Below, in pieces: positions 1-6,539 of a stretch of DNA of 11,898 nt. The notes under the pieces were generated by a model. It worked only from the letters and a program-made list of their open reading frames with translations, did not search any database and was not told the DNA's origin. The number at the start of each line of letters is the position of its first letter. Positions within the stretch are counted from its first letter, which is position 1. Both the position numbers and the translations under genes were made by a program. The stretch comes from JASJBU01 sp039714735 (GTDB lineage: Bacteria; Pseudomonadota; Gammaproteobacteria; Chromatiales; Chromatiaceae): positions 1 through 11,898 of the forward strand of contig JBDLIT010000129.1 of the NCBI GenBank assembly GCA_039714735.1, given 5' to 3'.

Positions 1-2
1 CC

Positions 3-920
3 CAGGACCTGAAGGTCCACCGGCTCTCCACCGAGAAATGGTATGAGATCGACGACCAGAAGGATCTGAACAATGCGAGCACCCTGTTCGCTCCCGAGGG
101 GGAAAAACTCGCGCTCTACCAGAAGCGGTTTGGCGGCTACTGGCGTTTCCCGTTTCTCAAGGATTTCTGCTATCTGGTGAACCCCTATTTCCCGCCCCGC
201 AGAATGCTGGACGAAATGAGGTATCACTACCGCAGCCTGCTGACGGAATACCCATCCGGATTGAGCATCCAGAACCTGATGGCCTCAGAGATGTTTGCCT
301 GCGACGCCGGCGAGATCATCGTCGGCAATGGTGCAACCGAATTGATCAATGCGCTGTTCGATTTCGTCACCGGCAAGGTGGGGGTCATCTTCCCCACGTT
401 CAATGAATATCCTGAAAGAATCGGTGATGCCAATGTGGTTCAATTCATCCCGGATAACGCGGACTACAGTTACAGTCTGGAGGATCTCAAACAGTTCTCG
501 AAACAGGTCGAGACCCTGTTGCTGATCAACCCGGACAATCCGAGTGGCCACTATCTCACCACCGATGATGTTCACCTGTTGTCTAGCTACTTGAATAAAA
601 AAAACAAGCGTCTGATTCTCGATGAGTCTTTTGTCGATTTTACTACCGATGGCATGCATAACACCCTGATCTCATCCGATGTACTGCAACAGCATCCCAA
701 CCTGATCATCATCAAGAACATCAGCAAGAGCTACGGTGTACCAGGTTTACGACTCGGGGTTATCGCCACCAGAGATGCCGACCTGATCGCCTCGATCAGA
801 GAGAGTATATCCATCTGGAATATCAACTCCTTTGGTGAGTTTTTTCTGCAGATCTTCGGCAAATACCGATCAGACTACCATCTCGCCTGCAACCGAATCG
901 CCGAGGAGCGAGACGATTAA
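3..920 (+). pseudogene. Nucleotidyltransferase-aminotransferase fusion, 5' partial and 3' truncated
   Basis: The frame is open from the window edge, so the gene begins upstream; 305 residues are visible. The first ~35 (K-W-Y-E-I-D-D ... L-N-N-A) look like the end of a LicC-type sugar/phosphocholine nucleotidyltransferase domain. Then comes a linker (G-G-Y-W-R-F ... L-V-N-P-Y-F-P-P) and a fold-type I, class I/II (HisC/CobD-like) PLP domain. That domain shows N-P-D-N-P-S-G at 528-548, the PLP-side aspartate in L-I-L-D-E-S, and the PLP lysine in S-K-S-Y-G (codon 726-728) followed by G-L-R-L-G. The protein stops about 60 residues after the lysine, whereas the family normally continues for roughly another 100 residues, including the C-terminal arginine that binds the substrate acid group. 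The TAA stop lies in the tip of an inverted-repeat element, so insertion probably cut the gene. By family, the fusion would supply a CDP-activated amino-alcohol or amino-phosphonate head group; the substrate is unknown. An internal GTG at 177 is only the first start codon in the visible frame. Confidence 0.8.
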
Positions 921-1003
921 AAGGGGGCAGAGCCCATTAATTTATTCACATAGAGTGTGATCCCCCACAACATACCGGATTAATGGGCTCTGACCCCTTT
1001 TAA
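917..1003. mobile_element. REP/MITE-like hairpin element, 25-bp inverted repeats
   Basis: The arms are 917-941 and 979-1003, identical at 24 of 25 positions in inverted orientation, around a 37-bp loop. The outer tip reads TTAAAAGGGGTCAGAGCCC (the left copy has one T-to-G change). The sequence could fold into a very stable hairpin or cruciform. Tips of this GGGGTCAGAGCCC kind resemble the palindromic repeats mobilised by REP-associated IS200-like (Y1, TnpA_REP) transposases; that assignment comes from memory of the motif. No transposase is encoded here. The element ends the aminotransferase frame and lies 23 bp before the next start codon. It could act as a partial transcription terminator or mRNA stabiliser. 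Confidence 0.8.
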
Positions 1004-1026
1004 TCCCCTTGATGAATGGAGAGGCA

Positions 1027-1748
1027 ATGACCAAGAATACCCGCCCCTTACTGACCCCGAACCAGATAACCGTATTACGGTTTTTTCTGATCTTCCCCTA
1101 TTGATCGGCTGGTTTATGACCCAGGACGAAACCATCAGGATTGGAATCGCCCTGGTCTTTGCCGCCGTTTTCGTAGGCGACTGCTGGGATGGGATCATTG
1201 CCAAACGCTATGATATGCGGTCGGTATTCGGGGCCTATTTTGACCCCATTGTGGACCATATCTCCTATTTCGCCCTCTGTATCATGCTGATCGAGGCAGG
1301 ACATCTCTCCTTGTGGTTCCTGTTCGTGTTGCTGACTCGCGACTTATTGGTGGTGTTCATCAAACAGTTCGCCGGGGCCAGCAATGTGGTGGTCAGCGCA
1401 TCGATCTTCGCCAAGGTAAAGACCGACCTGATCTCGGTCCCTCTGGCCGGTGTCTACCTGATTGCGGTTGTGCCGGAGCTCTGGCAGATGGCCGTCCTGC
1501 TGGGCGTCGCCGCCTACCTGCTCACCCTGCCGGTGTTCTTCGAACCGTCTAAAGAACACACCCTGACCACCCGCATTACCGTGCTGTTGTTGGCGCTACT
1601 GTTCTGGTTGCGACCGGATCAAACCCCACTCGCTGACTACTACGAGATGCTCTACATGGGGCTGACGCTGCTGCTGGTGGTGGGCTCCGGCATCGGCTAT
1701 TTCTGGTCAAGCCGGGACCTGCTGTTCCAGAAGCATACAGAATCATGA
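1027..1748 (+). pseudogene. CDP-alcohol phosphatidyltransferase, frameshifted
   Basis: This is an integral membrane enzyme family that joins a CDP-linked group to an alcohol with loss of CMP. ATG 1027 has a good GGAGAGG ribosome site (1018-1024) and begins M-T-K-N ... L-T-P-N-Q-I-T-V-L-R-F-F, the usual family N-terminus. This frame ends at TGA 1102-1104. Adding one C to the C4 run at 1095-1098 joins it to the frame that runs on to 1748. The second part carries the signature D-x2-D-G-x2-A-K-x8-G-x3-D-x3-D (from GDCWDG at about 1176), with Lys where Arg is usual, followed by several hydrophobic membrane segments. Starting at TTG 1101 would give 215 residues but lose the conserved N-terminal helix. 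The stop overlaps the next start (ATGA), so translation is coupled to the phosphatase gene. The lesion may be real decay or a one-base sequencing error. Confidence 0.85.
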
Positions 1749-2641
1749 TCGAAAAACTGCGCGATCGCCTGGACGTCCTGTTCCAGACACTTCAGGAATT
1801 GGGCCGTTATCAACTGGAACGCCAATCGGAAGCGGTGGCGCAGGTCAAAACCGATGATTCGATGGAGGATGCCTGGGCCGCCAATGAGGTGTTCTCCGAG
1901 GTGGATATCCAGACGGAACGGCGGCTGCTGGCATTCTGTAAGGAAGAGTACGGCGAGTATCCGGTTATTTCGGAGGAGTTCAATGCGCAAAGCCAGCCTC
2001 CAGCGGATGCCGAATATACCATTGTGATCGACCCTCTGGATGGCACCAAACCCTATCTGGAGGGCAGCGACGGCTTCGGTATCAGTTTTGGTGTGATGCA
2101 GCGGGGCCGCTTTGTCTTCGGCGCGAATTTCTATCCCGCCCTGGAGTCCCTCTACTATGCCTTTGCCGATGCCGACGGTGTTTTCGATCAAAATCACCGG
2201 CCAATCCCGGTTCCGACCCACTGGACCAGTGAGTGCTACCTCTCTTTGGGCTTTTACGATCTGTTGCGGGAAGCGCACAGGAGCCCGGAGCGGATCCAGG
2301 CGACCCTGGGGGGTCAGGTCGGCAATTACCCCCGCTCGGCAATCTATATATTCAAGCGGATTCTGCAGGGAACGACCTTTGCCTACATGAGCCGCGGCGC
2401 CTTTCTATGGGATATCGGGCCCTCTTCCCTGTTGTTGGAAAAAGTCGGCTGCCCGCTGTTGGATCTTGGTGGAGAGAAGGTCAATTTCCAGGAACTGACC
2501 ACCCCGCCTTTCCGCCACCCGGCGGTGGTGGCCCTGCCGGGGGTGGAGCGCGCGTCTTTCCTGAGTAAACTACAGTCGATTCTTGCGCCGGAAATAATTT
2601 CCGAACCAATGAAAACTGTGCAGGGTACGGCCGCCGTTTGA
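1745..2641 (+). CDS. Inositol monophosphatase family protein
   Basis: An intact 298-residue protein of the Mg2+-dependent IMPase/FBPase/CysQ phosphatase superfamily. It shows metal-site motifs in order: S-E-E-F at the end of the first acidic motif (residue ~78), D-P-L-D-G-T at ~97-102, and W-D-I-G-P near residue 223 followed by an E-K-V-G stretch. The family usually has about 260-300 residues, so the length is normal. It overlaps the preceding phosphatidyltransferase by four bases (ATGA), which argues for one transcription unit and a shared pathway. It may remove phosphate from a product such as a lipid-linked or soluble inositol-type phosphate; the true substrate cannot be read from the sequence. 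It is the only undamaged gene in the cluster. Confidence 0.88.
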   Translation: MIEKLRDRLDVLFQTLQELGRYQLERQSEAVAQVKTDDSMEDAWAANEVFSEVDIQTERRLLAFCKEEYGEYPVISEEFNAQSQPPADAEYTIVIDPLDGTKPYLEGSDGFGISFGVMQRGRFVFGANFYPALESLYYAFADADGVFDQNHRPIPVPTHWTSECYLSLGFYDLLREAHRSPERIQATLGGQVGNYPRSAIYIFKRILQGTTFAYMSRGAFLWDIGPSSLLLEKVGCPLLDLGGEKVNFQELTTPPFRHPAVVALPGVERASFLSKLQSILAPEIISEPMKTVQGTAAV

Positions 2642-3022
2642 ACCAAGCGACGGCCGCAAAATTTCAAGCCTATACAGCGGACCGCCTGAATCAGATCCCA
2701 CAACTTGCCAACATCCCCGATGAGCTGCGTCGGGAAACCGATGCAGTCAAGGCGGCGATCACACGTATCCGGAAGACCGGTGCAACGATCTGGACCCAAT
2801 CACCACTGCTCGCCGGCATCAATGATGATCCTGAAATCTGGTCTGCGCTTTGGCGGAAACAGCCCCGACTTGGATGCCTGCCTCATCCTCCGGTTTCTAC
2901 AGGCAGAGCACTCTGATTGGTTATTACGGCCCTTTTTCGCCCGCTACAACGCAGAGGCATTCCAGTTCGAGCAGCTGAAGCCAGCTTTTGGGGAGAGGCG
3001 ATTCTTCTTCGAGGTGGGATAG
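2638..3022 (+). pseudogene. KamA-family radical SAM protein remnant, internally deleted
   Basis: Three pieces of one family can be read. The first is a typical N-terminus (K-F-Q-A-Y-T ... L-N-Q-I-P-Q-L-A-N-I-P) from TTG 2638. In the same frame it runs straight into a late segment (I-R-K-T-G-A-T-I-W-T-Q-S-P-L-L-A-G-I-N-D-D-P, then W-R-K-Q and L-G-C-L-P). From about 2880 the homology moves to the next frame for the C-terminus (L-R-F-L-Q, R-P-F-F-A-R-Y, L-K-P-A-F-G-E-R-R-F-F-F-E), which stops at 3020-3022. Intact lysine 2,3-aminomutase-like proteins have roughly 330-400 residues. Here the CxxxCxxC iron-sulfur segment and most of the barrel are absent, so it cannot be active. At least two deletions are needed, the second also shifting the frame. 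The TTG overlaps the phosphatase stop, so it once continued the same operon. The family call rests on remembered motifs. Confidence 0.72.
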
Positions 3023-3118
3023 TCTGCCGGCAATCTGTTCGTAACGAATTCTATCGAGTACTAGGTAGACAGCATACAACCGTGTTACCCTTCGCCGTTT
3101 GATTCAAGCTAGCGGCTC
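3023..3118. other. Intergenic stretch between KamA remnant and MITE-like element
   Basis: No gene is recognised here. A short inverted pair GTTTGA (3098-3103) / TCAAAC (3117-3122) overlaps the edge of the element at 3119. This stretch could hold part of an original hisS promoter, but I see no convincing -35/-10 pair. Confidence 0.4.
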
Positions 3119-3363
3119 AAACCTAAGAAACGGCAGTTGACCGCTCCATTTTGACAGTAAGGTATTGATTGAATGTCGGTTGGTTTCAACTTGCTTATTC
3201 ACCCATTGGGTGAGTCACGCTACGGGCTGAATAGCACACCCACGGCAGCGCATGACGGTGTTGCAACTCCTTGGAATAGAATGACTATTCCGCGTCGTTG
3301 CGCCTTGTCCTGTACTGCCCTGGGCGCGCTCTTCAACCCGTCCAACTGCCGCTTCTAGGTTCA
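3119..3363. mobile_element. MITE-like element, 245 bp, with imperfect terminal inverted repeats
   Basis: The left end (3119-3141, AACCTAAGAAACGGCAGTTG) and the right end (3340-3363; reverse complement contains AACCTAGAAGCGGCAGTTG) form an imperfect inverted repeat of about 20-24 bp. Inside are a perfect 7-bp stem (GGAATAG 3273-3279 / CTATTCC 3285-3291, 5-nt loop) and a shorter GCGCC/GGCGC stem (3300-3304 / 3323-3327). The element encodes no convincing protein; the 61-codon frame at 3173-3358 covers the element and has no recognisable motif. I see no certain target-site duplication. It separates the KamA remnant from hisS and supplies nearly all the sequence just before hisS. Confidence 0.65.
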
Positions 3364-3377
3364 AACAGTTTCAGTCG

Positions 3378-4646
3378 ATGGCAAAACACATCCAGGCCAT
3401 TCGCGGGATGAAGGATATCCTGCCCCAGCAGACGCCCCTATGGCAATTTTTGGAGGACACTGTTCGTTCGGTGCTCTCCCGCTATGGCTATGCCGAGATC
3501 CGGATGCCGATCCTGGAACTGACCGAGCTGTTTAAGCGCTCGATCGGCGAAGTGACCGATATCGTCGAGAAGGAGATGTATACCTTCGAGGACCGCAATG
3601 GTGACAGCCTGACCCTGCGCCCGGAAGGTACTGCCGGCTGTGTGCGGGCCGGCTTGGAAAATGGTCTGCTCTTCAATCAGGTACAGAGACTTTGGTATCA
3701 GGGGCCGATGTTCCGCCATGAACGGCCGCAAAAGGGCCGCTATCGCCAGTTTCATCAGATTGGCGTGGAGAGTTTCGGTCTTGAGGGACCCGATGTGGAC
3801 CTGGAACAGATCCTCATCACCGCGCGCATCTGGAAAGAGCTGGGCCTGCAGAATCTCGAGCTCCAGCTCAATACCCTTGGCACCTCAACAGAACGGACTC
3901 AATACCGGGAAGAGTTGGTGAGCTATTTCCAGGATCATCACGCGGCGCTGGATGAGGACAGCCGACGCCGCCTGGAGAGCAATCCGCTGCGCATCCTGGA
4001 TACGAAAAATCCGCAGATGGCCCAGCTGGTGGCTAATGCACCGAGCCTGATGGGACATCTGGGTGATGCGTCGCGAGAGCATTTCTCAAAGCTCTGTGCA
4101 GGACTGGATGCGGCCGGTCAGGCGTACGTGGTCAATCCGCGCCTGGTGAGAGGCCTCGATTACTACGCCCGTACGGTATTTGAGTGGGTCACCGACCAGT
4201 TGGGGGCTCAGGGAACGGTCTGCGCCGGTGGTCGTTACGATGGTCTGGTGGAGCAGTTGGGTGGTAAGAAGGTTCCGGCAGTTGGCTTTGCCATGGGGCT
4301 GGAGCGTCTGATCGCCTTGCTGGAGCAGACGGATCTCGCACAGCGCCTGCCCGGGATTGACCTCTATCTGGTGATGCTGGGGGAGCAGGCGCAGAGGGAG
4401 GGCTTGCTGCTTGCCGAACGTTTGCGTGATACCGTTCCGCAGCTGAGATTGATCTCCCACTGTGGCGGTGGCAGTTTCAAGAGCCAGTTTAAGAAGGCGG
4501 ATAAAAGTAACGCCAGATATGCATTGATTCTTGGGGATGATGAACTCTCCAAGGGCGAGGCCGGTCTGAAATCCCTGCGCGGAGAAGGCGAACAGCAGCA
4601 GGTGAAATTGACGGATTTAGTGGACGTGCTGGCTGCCAGGCTATAA
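3378..4646 (+). CDS. hisS: Histidine--tRNA ligase
   Basis: A 422-residue class II aminoacyl-tRNA synthetase that charges tRNA-His, full length for the bacterial enzyme. It starts M-A-K-H-I-Q-A-I-R-G-M-K-D, as usual. It then has L-R-P-E-G-T-A-G (ATP/histidine site, ~residue 80), motif 2 F-R-H-E-R-P-Q-K-G-R-Y-R-Q-F-H-Q with the catalytic arginine (~113-128), the histidine-specific L-V-R-G-L-D-Y-Y-A-R-T-V-F (~255-267), and motif 3 G-F-A-M-G-L-E-R-L (~305). The C-terminal ~100 residues form the anticodon-binding domain. No clear Shine-Dalgarno sequence precedes ATG 3378, because the upstream DNA is the end of the MITE-like element. In many gammaproteobacteria ispG lies upstream; here a decayed lipid-type cluster takes that place. 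It heads the hisS-yfgM-bamB-der block. Confidence 0.97.
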   Translation: MAKHIQAIRGMKDILPQQTPLWQFLEDTVRSVLSRYGYAEIRMPILELTELFKRSIGEVTDIVEKEMYTFEDRNGDSLTLRPEGTAGCVRAGLENGLLFNQVQRLWYQGPMFRHERPQKGRYRQFHQIGVESFGLEGPDVDLEQILITARIWKELGLQNLELQLNTLGTSTERTQYREELVSYFQDHHAALDEDSRRRLESNPLRILDTKNPQMAQLVANAPSLMGHLGDASREHFSKLCAGLDAAGQAYVVNPRLVRGLDYYARTVFEWVTDQLGAQGTVCAGGRYDGLVEQLGGKKVPAVGFAMGLERLIALLEQTDLAQRLPGIDLYLVMLGEQAQREGLLLAERLRDTVPQLRLISHCGGGSFKSQFKKADKSNARYALILGDDELSKGEAGLKSLRGEGEQQQVKLTDLVDVLAARL

Positions 4647-4676
4647 CAGCCGTTCACTGGGATCGAATTAAGTTTG

Positions 4677-4700
4677 TAGCGGTGTTATCGCTATTTTTTT
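4677..4700 (+). terminator. Small hairpin with T7 tract between hisS and yfgM (weak terminator or attenuator)
   Basis: TAGCG (4677-4681) pairs with CGCTA (4689-4693), with one possible extra G-T pair, and is followed at once by seven T residues (4694-4700). The stem is only 5-6 bp, so termination would be partial at best. It lies 31-54 bp after the hisS stop and could lower read-through into yfgM-bamB-der. Confidence 0.4.
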
Positions 4701-4730
4701 AACCACAGGAAAATATAAAGGGAAAACGGC

Positions 4731-5357
4731 ATGAGCGTTTACCAAACTGAAGAAGAACAGGTTGAGGCGATAAAGAAGTGGTGGAAGGAGAACGGCACCT
4801 CGGTGGTGGCCGGTCTGGTTATCGGCTTGGGTGCGGTGTTTGGCTGGCAGGGCTGGAACAGCTATCAGGATCGGATTGGCAAAGAGGCATCTGTCTCTTT
4901 CAGTCAGCTGATGAATGCGGTCAATAACAATGATCTGGAGGCTGCCGGCAATCAGGCTGAACTGCTCAGGGTCGAGTATGAATCGACCAGCTACGCGGTA
5001 ATGGCGGCAATGACTCAGGCGCGTCTCAAACTGGAACAGGGTGACAGTGCTGCAGCCCGCTCGCAACTGGAGTGGGCCATGCAGAACAGCCCGAACACGA
5101 GTCTGAAACAGCTGGTCCAGCTGAACCTGGTCAGGGTGCTGCTGAATGATGGAGATTTGGATGGCGCCATGAAACTGGCTGATGTCAGTGATGGGGGCTT
5201 TGCCGGAGAGTTCGCTGAATTGCGAGGCGACATTGCCTTGGCAAAGCAGGATAAGACATCTGCGCATGATGCCTACAGCATGGCCCTGTCATTGAATGTG
5301 GCGAATTCGGACCAAGTGCAGATGAAGCTTGACGATTTGGCGATTGCCAACCCCTGA
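4731..5357 (+). CDS. yfgM: YfgM family membrane-anchored TPR protein
   Basis: A 208-residue protein of the YfgM/UPF0070 family. In E. coli YfgM is a single-pass inner-membrane protein that contacts SecYEG and the periplasmic chaperone PpiD and helps deliver outer-membrane proteins. It has the standard N-terminus (M-S-V-Y-Q-T-E-E-E-Q, then K-K-W-W-K-E-N-G), one membrane helix at about residues 23-42 with the rest in the periplasm, and TPR-like helices such as A-R-L-K-L-E-Q-G-D and L-N-D-G-D-L-D-G-A-M-K-L-A. The start ATG 4731 is set by AAGGGA at 4718-4723, seven bases upstream. It is followed seven bases later by bamB, an outer-membrane protein assembly factor, which matches its job. Confidence 0.93.
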   Translation: MSVYQTEEEQVEAIKKWWKENGTSVVAGLVIGLGAVFGWQGWNSYQDRIGKEASVSFSQLMNAVNNNDLEAAGNQAELLRVEYESTSYAVMAAMTQARLKLEQGDSAAARSQLEWAMQNSPNTSLKQLVQLNLVRVLLNDGDLDGAMKLADVSDGGFAGEFAELRGDIALAKQDKTSAHDAYSMALSLNVANSDQVQMKLDDLAIANP

Positions 5358-5364
5358 GGTTTTT

Positions 5365-6534
5365 ATGCTCCGTTTGTTGTTAACAGCACTGCTGATGGTT
5401 CTGCTATCCGGCTGCAGTATGTTCGGCGCCAAGGACAATGCGGATCCGCCGGCAGAACTCGTGGAGTTTGAGGCAGTCTTCGAGGTGGAGACCTTATGGG
5501 ATCTCTCCGTTGCCGGGAGCGATGAGAAGTTTCTGGCAATCCGCCCCACTGTCCAGGATGGGCGGCTGTTTATCGCAGATCCGGATGGCGAGGTCATGGC
5601 TGTCGATACCGCCAGTGGTGATGAGATCTGGAGCAAGGAGACCGACTCCGAACTGACGGGCGGTCCTGGCGTGGTAGGGAATCTGGTGCTGGTGGGTACC
5701 GGCGAAGCTGAACTACTTGCCCTGGATGTGGAGAGTGGAGATGAGCGTTGGCGCCGCCAGGTCAGCAGCGAGGTTCTCTCTTCTCCTGCCGGTGAGTCGG
5801 GAATCGCGGTGGTGCGTACCACGGATGGCCGGGTTATAGGTCTGGATGCGGGAACTGGTGATAGCCGCTGGAACTTTGACCGTAGCGTTCCGGTGCTGAC
5901 CCTGCGCGGTAACAGTTCACCGGTGGTCAAGGACTCTCAGGTCTTTGTCGGTTTTGCAAATGGTAAACTGGCGTGTCTTGCATTGGACACCGGGAACCTG
6001 CTCTGGGAGTCCGTGATCGCCACGTCGCATGGTCGCACAGAACTGGAGCGGGTGGTGGATATCGATGCCGACCCCGTGCTGGTGGAGGATACCGTCTATG
6101 CCGGCAGTTTCCAGGGCGGCATAGCCGCCATTTCGGAGAGCAGTGGAGTGGTGCTGTGGAAACGGAAGATCTCCACCCATGCCGGTCTTGATGCCAGCTG
6201 GCGGGAGGTCTACGTGACCGATTCGGAGGATCACATCTGGGCCCTGGATGCCACGAATGGCGCGACTCTCTGGCAGCAGCAGGCGCTCCATGCCCGCCGC
6301 CTTTCCGCACCGGCGATTGTGGATGATTACCTGGTGGTGGGTGACCTGGAAGGTTACCTGCATTGGCTCGCCAGAGAGGACGGACGCATGCTGGCGAGAA
6401 CCAGGCCGGGGGGGGATGGTATTCGGACCAAGCCTCTGGTGGTCGACGGGGTGGTCTATGTGTTCGACCAAAATGGTCGAGTCATTGCCCTGCAAGCCAA
6501 GCCCGCCGAACCTGAATCTGACGACCCCGAATAA
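5365..6534 (+). CDS. bamB: Outer membrane protein assembly factor BamB
   Basis: A 389-residue lipoprotein of the beta-barrel assembly machine, which inserts outer-membrane proteins. ATG 5365 is preferred over TTG 5329. It gives a clean lipoprotein signal (M-L-R-L-L-L-T-A ... L-L-S-G-C with Cys17), has GAGG at 5355-5358, and does not overlap yfgM. The rest is an eight-bladed PQQ-type beta-propeller with repeated blade ends such as G-D-E-I-W-S, G-D-E-R-W-R-R, G-D-S-R-W-N-F, G-N-L-L-W-E-S, G-V-V-L-W-K-R and G-A-T-L-W-Q-Q. The Asp at +2 is absent (C-S-M), so outer-membrane sorting by Lol is expected. Length and domain layout are normal. der follows after five bases. Confidence 0.95.
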   Translation: MLRLLLTALLMVLLSGCSMFGAKDNADPPAELVEFEAVFEVETLWDLSVAGSDEKFLAIRPTVQDGRLFIADPDGEVMAVDTASGDEIWSKETDSELTGGPGVVGNLVLVGTGEAELLALDVESGDERWRRQVSSEVLSSPAGESGIAVVRTTDGRVIGLDAGTGDSRWNFDRSVPVLTLRGNSSPVVKDSQVFVGFANGKLACLALDTGNLLWESVIATSHGRTELERVVDIDADPVLVEDTVYAGSFQGGIAAISESSGVVLWKRKISTHAGLDASWREVYVTDSEDHIWALDATNGATLWQQQALHARRLSAPAIVDDYLVVGDLEGYLHWLAREDGRMLARTRPGGDGIRTKPLVVDGVVYVFDQNGRVIALQAKPAEPESDDPE

Positions 6535-6539
6535 CCCTG

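Noticed and set aside
3151..3179. TTGACA at 3151 as a sigma-70 promoter for hisS
   Set aside because: No acceptable -10 box lies 16-18 bp downstream (TGTCGG at 17 bp).
3173..3358. 61-codon open frame inside the MITE-like element
   Set aside because: It covers the element and its terminal repeat, has no recognisable motif and no good ribosome site.
5329..5364. TTG start giving bamB 12 extra residues
   Set aside because: It overlaps yfgM and would bury the lipoprotein signal; ATG 5365 has a ribosome site and a clean signal peptide.
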